A DNA stretch of 6,407 bases from an uncultured Curtobacterium sp. (lineage in GTDB: Bacteria > Actinomycetota > Actinomycetes > Actinomycetales > Microbacteriaceae). The stretch spans positions 1-6,407 of the forward strand of contig CAJYIG010000106.1 of the NCBI GenBank assembly GCA_913774725.1, written 5' to 3'. A program made the position numbers and the translations under genes. The notes under the pieces were generated by a model. It made no database searches. It was not told the origin of the DNA and saw only the letters and a list, made by a program, of their open reading frames with translations. Shown piece by piece: positions 1-5,066 of this stretch (positions within the stretch are counted from its first letter, which is position 1; each line of letters begins with the position of its first letter).

Positions 1-401
1 CCGAGGCCGTCCGGGAGGCCGTCGCGACCGGAGGCGTCGTCTCGGTCGGCGGCGGAGCCGTCACGCACCCCGACACCCGTGCCGCCCTGCGCGGCGCGCG
101 CATCGTGCTGCTCACGGTGTCACCCGAGGCCGTCGCCGCCCGGATCGCCGGGAGCGACCGGCCGCTGCTGGCACAGGGCGGGATCGACGCCTGGCAGACC
201 ATCGCCGACGCACGGGCGGCCACGTACGCGGAGCTCGCGCACGCGACGTTCGACACCTCGCGGCGCCCGATGTCGCACGTCGTCCGCGACGTCGTGGCGT
301 GGGTGACCGACCAGCAGACCGGCTCCGACGCGGGGCGCACCGGCTCCGACGAGGAGCGCACCGGCTCCGACGAGGAGCACACCACCGGAGGGACACCGTG
401 A
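1..401 (+). CDS. aroK: Shikimate kinase, 3' part only (5' end outside window)
   Basis: Reading in frame from base 3, this is the C-terminal 132 residues of shikimate kinase, which phosphorylates shikimate with ATP to shikimate 3-phosphate in the cytoplasm. Visible family marks are the glycine-rich SVGGGAV segment near the start of the visible part, a strand VLLTVS, the lid arginine in SDRPLL, and the W..I...R...Y helix (WQTIADARAATYAELA) before the final helix. The P-loop lies upstream of the window. The normal enzyme should end near VVAWV at about base 302. Beyond it is an acidic tail of about 30 residues made of three TGSDxxx heptads (318-380), not expected for the family. The TGA stop overlaps the aroB GTG start by 4 nt, suggesting translational coupling in an aro operon. 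Family identity is secure from these motifs and from the adjacent aroB. Confidence 0.93.
   Translation, partial: EAVREAVATGGVVSVGGGAVTHPDTRAALRGARIVLLTVSPEAVAARIAGSDRPLLAQGGIDAWQTIADARAATYAELAHATFDTSRRPMSHVVRDVVAWVTDQQTGSDAGRTGSDEERTGSDEEHTTGGTP
318..380 (+). repeat. Three 21-bp tandem repeats inside the aroK 3' end
   Basis: Three head-to-tail 21-bp units occupy 318-338, 339-359 and 360-380. Each starts ACCGGCTCCGAC and the units differ at only a few bases near their 3' ends. They are in frame with aroK and encode TGSDAGR, TGSDEER and TGSDEEH, giving an acidic low-complexity tail. A unit length divisible by three means copy number can change without a frameshift. The array ends just before the aroB ribosome binding site. 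Confidence 0.93.
387..392 (+). promoter_or_regulatory. aroB ribosome binding site
   Basis: GGAGGG lies 5 nt before the GTG at 398 and settles the aroB start. It sits inside the last codons of aroK, so ribosomes finishing aroK can reinitiate on the overlapping GTGA. Confidence 0.8.
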
Positions 402-1495
402 CCGCGACGAACCTGCCCGAGGGCACCACCGAGATCCGCGTCGGCGGCGAGGGCGGGTCCGTCGTCGTGGTCGGCAACGACCTCTTCGGCTCGGTCCCGG
501 CGCTGCTCGGGCCCCGCGTGGCGAAGGTGCTCATCGTGCACGCACCGACACTCGGCGCCCGGGCGAACGAACTGCGTGCCGTGCTGGTCGACGCCGGTCT
601 CGACGCGCTCATCGCCGAGGTGCCCGACGCCGAGGCCGCCAAGCGCGTCGAGGTCGCGGCGTTCTGCTGGCAGGTCATGGGCCAGGCGGACTTCACCCGG
701 ACCGACGCCGTCATCGGCCTCGGCGGGGGAGCCGTCACCGACCTCGCGGGGTTCGTCGCCGCGACGTGGCTCCGCGGCGTGCCGTTCCTGGCGATGCCGA
801 CGAGCGTGCTCGGACTGGTCGATGCGAGTGTCGGCGGGAAGACCGGGATCAACACCAACGAGGGCAAGAACCTGGTCGGGGCGTTCCACCACCCGCGCGC
901 CGTGGTCGCCGACCTCGACCTGGTCCGGACGCTGCCCCGCAACGACGTGCTCACCGGGTTCGCCGAGATCGTGAAGGCCGGGTTCATCGCCGTCCCCGAG
1001 ATCCTGGACGTCATCGAGGCCGACGTCGACCGCGTCACCGACCCGACGACGCCGGAGTTCCGCCGCGTGGTCGAGCTCGCGATCGCGCTGAAGGCCGAGG
1101 TCGTCTCCGAGGACTTCACCGAGCAGGGCCGCCGGGAGATCCTGAACTACGGGCACACCCTCGGTCACGCGATCGAGCACGCCGAGCGCTACCAGTGGCG
1201 GCACGGTGCGGCGGTGTCCGTGGGCATGGTGTTCGCCGCGGAACTCGCCCGACTCACGGGGCACCTCGACGACGCGACCGTCGACCGGCACCGGTCGATC
1301 CTCGCGTCGTTGGAGCTCCCGACGACCTACGGGATCGGACGGTGGGAGGGCCTGCTCGCGACGATGCGCCGCGACAAGAAGGCACGTGCGGGCATGCTCC
1401 GGTTCATCATCCTCGACGGGGTCGGCAAGCCCGTGACGCTCGAGGGCCCCGAGGACCACCTGCTGTTCACCGCCTACCAAGAGGTCGGCGTCTAG
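398..1495 (+). CDS. aroB: 3-dehydroquinate synthase
   Basis: A protein of 365 aa, the usual length for AroB, which converts DAHP to 3-dehydroquinate in the cytoplasm using NAD+ and a divalent metal (normally zinc); it is the second step of the shikimate pathway. The NAD-binding GGGAVTDLAGFVAA is at about residues 109-122. The family signature PTSVLGLVDASVGGKTGIN is at 134-152, with GKNLVGAFHHP following. Likely metal ligands are Glu190 (GFAEIVKAG), His253 (NYGHTLGHAIE) and His269 (RHGAAV), by comparison with the family. The GTG at 398 is chosen because GGAGGG lies 5 nt upstream and it overlaps the aroK stop as GTGA. A longer in-frame reading from 299 would translate the aroK repeat out of frame and is rejected. 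The TAG stop shares a CTAG with the stop of the convergent small gene on the other strand, so there is no room for a separate terminator. Confidence 0.96.
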   Translation: MTATNLPEGTTEIRVGGEGGSVVVVGNDLFGSVPALLGPRVAKVLIVHAPTLGARANELRAVLVDAGLDALIAEVPDAEAAKRVEVAAFCWQVMGQADFTRTDAVIGLGGGAVTDLAGFVAATWLRGVPFLAMPTSVLGLVDASVGGKTGINTNEGKNLVGAFHHPRAVVADLDLVRTLPRNDVLTGFAEIVKAGFIAVPEILDVIEADVDRVTDPTTPEFRRVVELAIALKAEVVSEDFTEQGRREILNYGHTLGHAIEHAERYQWRHGAAVSVGMVFAAELARLTGHLDDATVDRHRSILASLELPTTYGIGRWEGLLATMRRDKKARAGMLRFIILDGVGKPVTLEGPEDHLLFTAYQEVGV

Positions 1496-1674
1496 CGGAG
1501 GGTCGGGCGGGTCCGACGCCACCACCACTTCAGACGCATGGAGAGCGTGAGCACGCCCGTGCGTTCCCATTCGCGCAACTCGTCGACCGTTGCGCCGTTC
1601 TCCCACGCCCAGTACTCGTCTCCGTCGCGATCGGGGTCGAGCGCGTCGGGCAGTGGCTTGAAGATCCGCATCAT
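1492..1674 (-). CDS. Unrecognised 60-aa Trp-rich small protein
   Basis: A 60-aa protein starting MMRIFKPLPDALDPDRDGDE and not assigned to any family. The N-terminal half is acidic (DPDRDGDE). The middle has YWAWENGATVDELREWE, resembling an amphipathic helix. The C-terminus is basic and aromatic (MRLKWWWRRTRP). There is no obvious signal peptide or hydrophobic membrane segment. Two facts support a real gene: AGGAGG (complement of 1684-1689) lies 9 nt before the ATG at 1674, and that ATG overlaps the upstream gene's TGA as ATGA, typical of translational coupling. A second ATG follows immediately at 1671. The stop is the complement of 1492-1494 and overlaps the aroB stop in CTAG. It is probably co-expressed with the 102-aa membrane protein upstream and may act with it; this partnership is inference from the coupling only. 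Confidence 0.75.
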   Translation of the reverse strand: MMRIFKPLPDALDPDRDGDEYWAWENGATVDELREWERTGVLTLSMRLKWWWRRTRPTLR

Positions 1675-1979
1675 CCGAGGTCTCCTCCTGTCGATCCGTC
1701 CGATCGCTGGCCGGGATCCGAGCGGCCTCGTAGTGCGCGGTGCGCCAGCCGCCGGTCGGCCTTCGGCCACCACGCTACGGTCGCGAGGTTCCTCAGCACA
1801 GCGATCGAGATGTCGTGTGCACGGTCCCCGGGACGTTGTCGGAGCGCCCAGGTGAAGCGTTCCCAGGCGTGGTGCCGCACCGCGGTGCGCCTCGCCTGGA
1901 ACGCGCCGAACCAACTGACGACGGCGGCCGCGATCGACGCGGCGGCCGCGATCACCGTGGTGACCAGTGCGGTGTCCAT
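1671..1979 (-). CDS. Unrecognised 102-aa protein with one N-terminal membrane helix
   Basis: A 102-aa protein starting MDTALVTTVIAAAASIAAAV. Residues about 3-27 form one Ala-rich hydrophobic segment ending in SWFGAF, followed at once by basic residues (QARRTAVRHH), so by the positive-inside rule the rest should face the cytoplasm. Residues 38-80 (HAWERFTWALRQRPGD, ISIAVLRNLATVAWW) look like amphipathic helices, and the last 20 or so residues are Ser/Gly/Asp/Arg-rich and probably unstructured. There is no predicted cleavage site after the hydrophobic stretch, so a membrane anchor is likelier than a secretion signal. The ATG at 1979 was chosen because the longer frame further upstream only reads antisense to the kinase gene. 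No strong ribosome binding site is visible before it. The stop overlaps the next gene's start as ATGA. I do not recognise the family and assign no function. Confidence 0.68.
   Translation of the reverse strand: MDTALVTTVIAAAASIAAAVVSWFGAFQARRTAVRHHAWERFTWALRQRPGDRAHDISIAVLRNLATVAWWPKADRRLAHRALRGRSDPGQRSDGSTGGDLG
1684..1689 (-). promoter_or_regulatory. Ribosome binding site of the 60-aa gene
   Basis: On the minus strand this reads AGGAGG, 9 nt before the ATG at 1674. It lies inside the end of the upstream 102-aa gene and is the main reason to accept the 60-aa gene and reject longer in-frame readings that start further upstream. Confidence 0.8.
1922..1953. repeat. Pair of 14-bp direct repeats in the membrane-helix codons
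   Basis: CGGCGGCCGCGATC occurs at 1922-1935 and again at 1940-1953, an 18-bp period equal to six codons. On the minus strand it encodes the IAAAA/SIAAAV part of the hydrophobic helix of the 102-aa protein. It looks like a small internal duplication or compositional constraint of an Ala-rich helix rather than a regulatory site. Confidence 0.6.
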
Positions 1980-2105
1980 GTGAGGAGCGTCTCGCAGTGA
2001 ACCCGGCCGGATGCGGTGGATGAGCCGACCTGTGGACGGTGCGCCGCGCCTCCCGACTGTGCAGGAGCGGAGCGGGTCCGCAGGGCCGGGGAGCAGACTG
2101 GTCCG
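1980..2105. other. Divergent intergenic region, no clear promoter
   Basis: About 126 bp separate the divergent 102-aa gene and the ABC1 kinase gene (with the kinase started at 2106). Promoters for both directions would be expected here. No convincing -35/-10 pair could be found on either strand; the sequence is GC-rich with purine-rich runs such as GGAGCGGAGCGGG near 2064-2076. The + strand stays open from a GTG at 2016 through to the kinase, so part of this region could be coding if the start is misjudged. Confidence 0.5.
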
Positions 2106-3794
2106 GTGCCCACCCCGCCCCGCCTGAGCGACCTCGGCCAGCAGGACGTCGCCGTCGGCAGCCTGCGCTCCCGCGCCCGTCGCTTCGCCGAGCTGCTGTC
2201 GATCGCCCGCCGCCACGAGCTCGTGCCCTTCCGCCGCCTCGACTTCACCCGTGACCCGGAGACGTCGGACCTGCGCCGACGGCAGGCCGACCACCTGCGC
2301 CGTGCCCTCGAGGAGGCGGGTGGCGGCTTCGTGAAGATGGGACAGCTCCTGTCGACCCGCGACGACCTGCTGCCGGACGAGTGGACCGAGGAGCTCGCAC
2401 ACCTGCAGCGGAGCGTCCGCCCCGCCGACCCGGCCGACGTCGCCGTGCTCGTCGAGGAGGAGCTGGGGGCGCCCGTCGGCGAGGTGTTCGCGTCGTTCGA
2501 CGCCGAGCCGGTGGCCGCGGCGTCGATCGCGCAGGTGCACCGCGCGACCCTGCGCGACGGCACGGTCGTCGCGGTGAAGGTCCAACGACCCGGCATCGAT
2601 GCCGCGGTCCGCCGTGACGTCGACATCGCACTGCGAGTGGTCCGGTTCCTGGCGCGGACGAGCACCGAGGCCCGACAGGTCGGGGTCGCCGACGTCGCGC
2701 AGCAGTACGCCGACGACCTGGTGCGGCAGGTCGACTTCACGTCGGAGATGCGGAACCTGACCGCCCTCCGTGCGGCACAGGCGCGGAGCGCCCGGCCCGA
2801 CGCGGTCGCCTACCCGGAGCCGTACCGCGACCTCTCCGGGCGTCGGGTGATGGTGATGGAGTTCCTCGAGGGGGAGACGCTCAGCGCACTGCGGGCAGCA
2901 GGCACCGGACAGGACCTCGACACCCCGATGCGTGCCGTGCTCGACGCCTTCCTCCGGCAGATCGTCTTCGACGGGATCTACCACGCCGACCTGCACCCGG
3001 GGAACGTCGTGCTGCTGCCGGACGGCCGGCCGGCCCTGATCGACTTCGGGTCCGTCGGGCGGCTCGACCCGGGTCTGCGCGGCACCGTCCAGGACCTGCT
3101 CGCCGGCTACATCCAGGACGACACGGAGCGGATCGCCGATGCGGTGATGCGGATGGCGCCCGTGCGCGACGCCGAGGACGAACCGGACTTCCGTCGGGAC
3201 ATCGCGGCGTTCGTGGCGGACGAGCTCGGGCCGGGGGCGCGGATCGGCGTCGAGACCGTCGACGACGCCGTCGCCGTGTTCGGGCGCTACCGGCTCAAGC
3301 CACCACCGGACTTCGTCGCTGCAGCCCGTGCGCTGGCGATCTTCGAGGGCACCCTGCGGAGCCTCGCACCGTCGTTCGACCTGCTCGAGGAGTCCCGCGA
3401 CCTGGCCCGGCAGCAGATCCGCGACCAGCTGCGGCCGAGGGCCGTGCGGGACCTCGCGGTCCGCGAGCTGTTCGGGGTGGTGTCGGCCGCGCGGAAGCTG
3501 CCCCGACGGGTCGACCGGATCACCGAGGCGCTCGAGACCGGCAAGCTCGCGGTCAACATCCGGCTCTTCTCGGACCGGCGCGACCGCGAGGTGGTCTCCG
3601 GACTCGTCCGGCGCGTCCTGCTCGTGCTGCTCGGAGCCGGGGCCGGGGTGCTGGCGATCGTGTACCTCGCCTCGCCGGCGCGACCGACGGCGGTGCTCTC
3701 CACCGGTGCGGCCGGTGGGATCCTGGGCGGGACCGCCGTGGTGCTGCTGGTCTGGGCGGCGGTCGACGCGTGGCGGGCGCGACGGCGGCGGTGA
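2106..3794 (+). CDS. ABC1/UbiB-family atypical kinase-like membrane protein
   Basis: A 562-aa member of the ABC1/ADCK/UbiB family, atypical kinase-like proteins usually tied to isoprenoid quinone metabolism or lipid homeostasis. Positions from the 2106 start: the hallmark KxGQ motif ([14 protein letters not shown]) at 77-90; the Ala-rich nucleotide loop [10 protein letters not shown] at 136-145; the ATP-binding lysine in VAVKVQRPG at about 158; a conserved Glu (TSEMRNL) at about 214; the catalytic-loop equivalent HADLHPGN at 293-300; and the DFG metal-binding motif at 313-315. Two membrane helices close the protein at about 504-522 and 535-556, followed by an Arg-rich tail. All core residues are intact, so it is probably active. 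Actinobacteria normally use menaquinone, so the true role is unknown and no symbol is given. The GTG at 2106 is preferred over GTG 2016, since the extra 30 residues are Cys/Pro/Arg-rich and unlike the family, but its ribosome binding site (GGGGAG, 12 nt away) is weak. Confidence 0.9.
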   Translation: MPTPPRLSDLGQQDVAVGSLRSRARRFAELLSIARRHELVPFRRLDFTRDPETSDLRRRQADHLRRALEEAGGGFVKMGQLLSTRDDLLPDEWTEELAHLQRSVRPADPADVAVLVEEELGAPVGEVFASFDAEPVAAASIAQVHRATLRDGTVVAVKVQRPGIDAAVRRDVDIALRVVRFLARTSTEARQVGVADVAQQYADDLVRQVDFTSEMRNLTALRAAQARSARPDAVAYPEPYRDLSGRRVMVMEFLEGETLSALRAAGTGQDLDTPMRAVLDAFLRQIVFDGIYHADLHPGNVVLLPDGRPALIDFGSVGRLDPGLRGTVQDLLAGYIQDDTERIADAVMRMAPVRDAEDEPDFRRDIAAFVADELGPGARIGVETVDDAVAVFGRYRLKPPPDFVAAARALAIFEGTLRSLAPSFDLLEESRDLARQQIRDQLRPRAVRDLAVRELFGVVSAARKLPRRVDRITEALETGKLAVNIRLFSDRRDREVVSGLVRRVLLVLLGAGAGVLAIVYLASPARPTAVLSTGAAGGILGGTAVVLLVWAAVDAWRARRRR

Positions 3795-3819
3795 ACCCGG
3801 TCCGACGGTCCTCGTCCGC

Positions 3820-3825
3820 TACACT
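3820..3825 (+). promoter_or_regulatory. Probable -10 element of the efp promoter
   Basis: TACACT fits the actinobacterial housekeeping -10 pattern TAnnnT and stands 90 bp before efp, just after the kinase gene ends. No recognisable -35 hexamer lies at the usual distance, which is common in this group. It would start a transcript near 3832 and give efp (and nusB) a leader of about 80 nt. Confidence 0.45.
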
Positions 3826-3866
3826 CGTCGGGGCGTCGGCGCGGGCACACCCCGTCGTCGCCGGGA

Positions 3867-3882
3867 CCGGACGCACGTCCGG
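3867..3882 (+). other. Hairpin in the efp leader
   Basis: CCGGAC, a GCAC loop, then GTCCGG: a perfect 6-bp GC-rich stem 33 nt before the efp start codon. No T-run follows, so it is not a standard intrinsic terminator for the kinase gene. It could stabilise the efp mRNA 5' end or affect its translation; this is inference. Confidence 0.5.
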
Positions 3883-3915
3883 GAGACCTTCACAACACCA
3901 TCGAACGGAAGACCC

Positions 3916-4479
3916 ATGGCGAGTACCACTGACATCAAGAACGGCGCCGTTCTCATCATCGACGGGCAGCTCTGGTCGGTCGTCGAGTTCCAGCACGTGA
4001 AGCCGGGCAAGGGCGGCGCCTTCGTCCGCACCAAGCTCAAGAACGTCGTCTCGGGCAAGGTCGTCGACCGTACGTTCAACGCCGGCGCGAAGATCGACAC
4101 CGCGACCGTGGACCGTCGCGACTACCAGTACCTGTACCAGGACGGCGAGTCGTACGTGTTCATGGACACCGACACCTACGACCAGGTCCCCGTGTCGGAG
4201 ACCGTCGTCGGCGACGCCAAGAACTACCTGCTCGAGTCCGCCATGGTCACCATCGCGATGAACGAGGGCAACCCGCTCTACATCGAGCTCCCGACGTCGA
4301 TCGTCACCGAGGTCGAGACCGAGCCGGGCCTGCAGGGCGATCGTTCCTCCGGCGGCACGAAGGACGCGACGATCATCGCGACCGGCCACCGCATCCAGGT
4401 GCCGCTGTACCTGGAGAACGGCACCACCGTGAAGATCGACACGCGCGACGGCAGCTTCCTCGGCCGCGTCAACAACTAG
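3916..4479 (+). CDS. efp: Translation elongation factor P
   Basis: A 187-aa EF-P of normal length, which binds ribosomes stalled at consecutive prolines and promotes peptide-bond formation. Three-domain architecture is evident: an N-terminal KOW-like domain ([20 protein letters not shown]) with the tip loop KPGKGGAF at residues 29-36, a central OB domain (about 65-127), and the C-terminal OB domain with the family signature ([15 protein letters not shown], then [10 protein letters not shown] and [11 protein letters not shown]). Lys32 is the residue that enters the peptidyl-transferase centre. In many actinobacteria this loop is PGKGP with an unmodified lysine; here the second proline is glycine. 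The ATG at 3916 follows GGAAG by 4 nt and gives the typical MAST start. nusB follows after 11 bp and is probably cotranscribed. Confidence 0.97.
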   Translation: MASTTDIKNGAVLIIDGQLWSVVEFQHVKPGKGGAFVRTKLKNVVSGKVVDRTFNAGAKIDTATVDRRDYQYLYQDGESYVFMDTDTYDQVPVSETVVGDAKNYLLESAMVTIAMNEGNPLYIELPTSIVTEVETEPGLQGDRSSGGTKDATIIATGHRIQVPLYLENGTTVKIDTRDGSFLGRVNN

Positions 4480-4490
4480 GCGTCCGCCAC

Positions 4491-5009
4491 ATGAGTGCTC
4501 GTTCGAAGGCCCGCAAGCGCGCCCTCGACATGCTGTACGTCGCCGAGGTGCGTGAGCTCCCGATCGCGGACGTGCTGGCCACCGAGACGGTGCGGCACCT
4601 GGACCAGCCCGAGCGTGCCTCGAGCTGGGACTACGCCCGGCAGATCGTCACCGGTGTCGACGACGACCGCGCGGCGATCGACAAGGTGATCGTCGAGCAC
4701 GCGCAGGGCTGGTCCATCGCCCGCATGCCGGTGCTCGACCGCTGCATCCTGCGGATGGGTGTCTGGGAGCTCCGGTACAACCCGGAGGTCCCGGACGCCG
4801 TCGCGATCGCCGAGGCGGTCGAGCTCGCGCAGTCGCTCTCGACGGACGACTCGGCCGGCTTCGTGAACGGTGTCCTCGGGGCCGTGGCGGGCGGCCGTGC
4901 ACCGTCTGCCCGGAGCACCGGACAGGCCGCCGCACCGTCCGGAGCGGGCGCTGCGCAGGCCGCCGCACCGTCCGGTCGGACTGTCGCGGGGGACCAGGAG
5001 TCCGAGTAG
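4491..5009 (+). CDS. nusB: Transcription antitermination factor NusB with extended C-terminal tail
   Basis: NusB pairs with NusE (ribosomal protein S10) to bind boxA RNA and support rRNA antitermination and processing. The all-helical domain spans residues about 4-135: the basic N-terminal helix RSKARKRALDMLYVAEV, the core helix WSIARMPVLDRCILRMGVWEL at 74-94, and AIAEAVELAQSLSTDDSAGFVNGVLGAV at the end of the fold. At 172 aa it exceeds the usual length of about 135-140. The extra 37 or so residues are Ala/Pro/Ser/Gly-rich with a repeated QAAAPSG and are probably disordered. The ATG at 4491 lies 11 bp after efp and has no clear ribosome binding site, so translation may depend on ribosomes coming from efp. 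The stop codon TAG at 5007 is part of the possible pyrR -10 element. Confidence 0.95.
   Translation: MSARSKARKRALDMLYVAEVRELPIADVLATETVRHLDQPERASSWDYARQIVTGVDDDRAAIDKVIVEHAQGWSIARMPVLDRCILRMGVWELRYNPEVPDAVAIAEAVELAQSLSTDDSAGFVNGVLGAVAGGRAPSARSTGQAAAPSGAGAAQAAAPSGRTVAGDQESE
4923..4975 (+). repeat. Two perfect 20-bp direct repeats in the nusB 3' end
   Basis: Identical 20-bp copies at 4923-4942 and 4956-4975, 33 bp apart and in frame, each beginning CAGGCCGCCGCACCG and encoding QAAAPSG (residues 145-151 and 156-162 of NusB). A weaker related copy, GCACCGTCTGCC, lies just upstream near 4899. They form the disordered tail beyond the NusB fold. Confidence 0.88.
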
Positions 5010-5012
5010 GGT
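5007..5012 (+). promoter_or_regulatory. Possible -10 element of the pyr operon promoter
   Basis: TAGGGT fits the actinobacterial TAnnnT -10 pattern and overlaps the nusB stop codon. A transcript starting near 5019 would begin just before the PyrR-binding hairpin, the expected arrangement for a short regulated leader. No good -35 is visible, and readthrough from efp-nusB is also possible. Confidence 0.35.
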
Positions 5013-5025
5013 TGTCCACGTCAGC

Positions 5026-5061
5026 ATCCTTTAAGTCCGTCCGGTGAGGCGGGGAAGGAGG
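5026..5061 (+). promoter_or_regulatory. PyrR-binding RNA hairpin overlapping the pyrR ribosome binding site
   Basis: The leader folds like known PyrR-binding loops. A lower stem pairs UCCUU (5027-5031) with AAGGA (5055-5059). An internal bulge starts with UAAG. An upper stem pairs CCGUC (5037-5041) with GGCGG (5048-5052), and the loop is CGGUGA (5042-5047), matching the CNGNGA-GG pattern of Bacillus binding loops. The 3' arm is AAGGAGG, the pyrR ribosome binding site, 5 nt before GTG 5067. PyrR bound with UMP should lock this structure and block ribosome access, i.e. translational repression, as known for mycobacterial pyr leaders. No terminator or antiterminator of the Bacillus attenuation type is present in this short leader. 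Confidence 0.9.
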
Positions 5062-5066
5062 TCGGC

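Noticed and set aside
299..397. N-terminal extension of aroB with repeated RRGAHRL
   Set aside because: It is the aroK 21-bp repeat read out of frame. The GTG at 398 has a good ribosome binding site and matches family length.
112..1119. Long minus-strand open frame opposite aroK/aroB
   Set aside because: Antisense shadow of aroB; the low-complexity Ser/Arg/Thr translation and the repeated CAPRRSR stretch are only the complement of the aroK tandem repeats.
1675..1914. Upstream extension of the 60-aa gene to a 140-aa protein
   Set aside because: The extension is antisense-like Arg/Pro-rich sequence overlapping the 102-aa gene in another frame, while the ATG at 1674 has AGGAGG and an ATGA overlap.
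1925..1950. GCGGCCGC palindromes as possible operator sites
   Set aside because: They fall inside Ala-codon runs of a membrane helix and are explained by coding of Ala-rich sequence at high GC.
1980..2996. Upstream extension of the 102-aa gene to a 441-aa protein
   Set aside because: It would run antisense through the first half of the kinase gene; the translation there is Val/Arg/Asp/His-rich without family features, and a membrane helix starts exactly at the ATG at 1979.
5010..5066. Bacillus-type terminator/antiterminator attenuator before pyrR
   Set aside because: The leader is too short and has no second hairpin followed by a T-run; only the PyrR-binding hairpin is seen.
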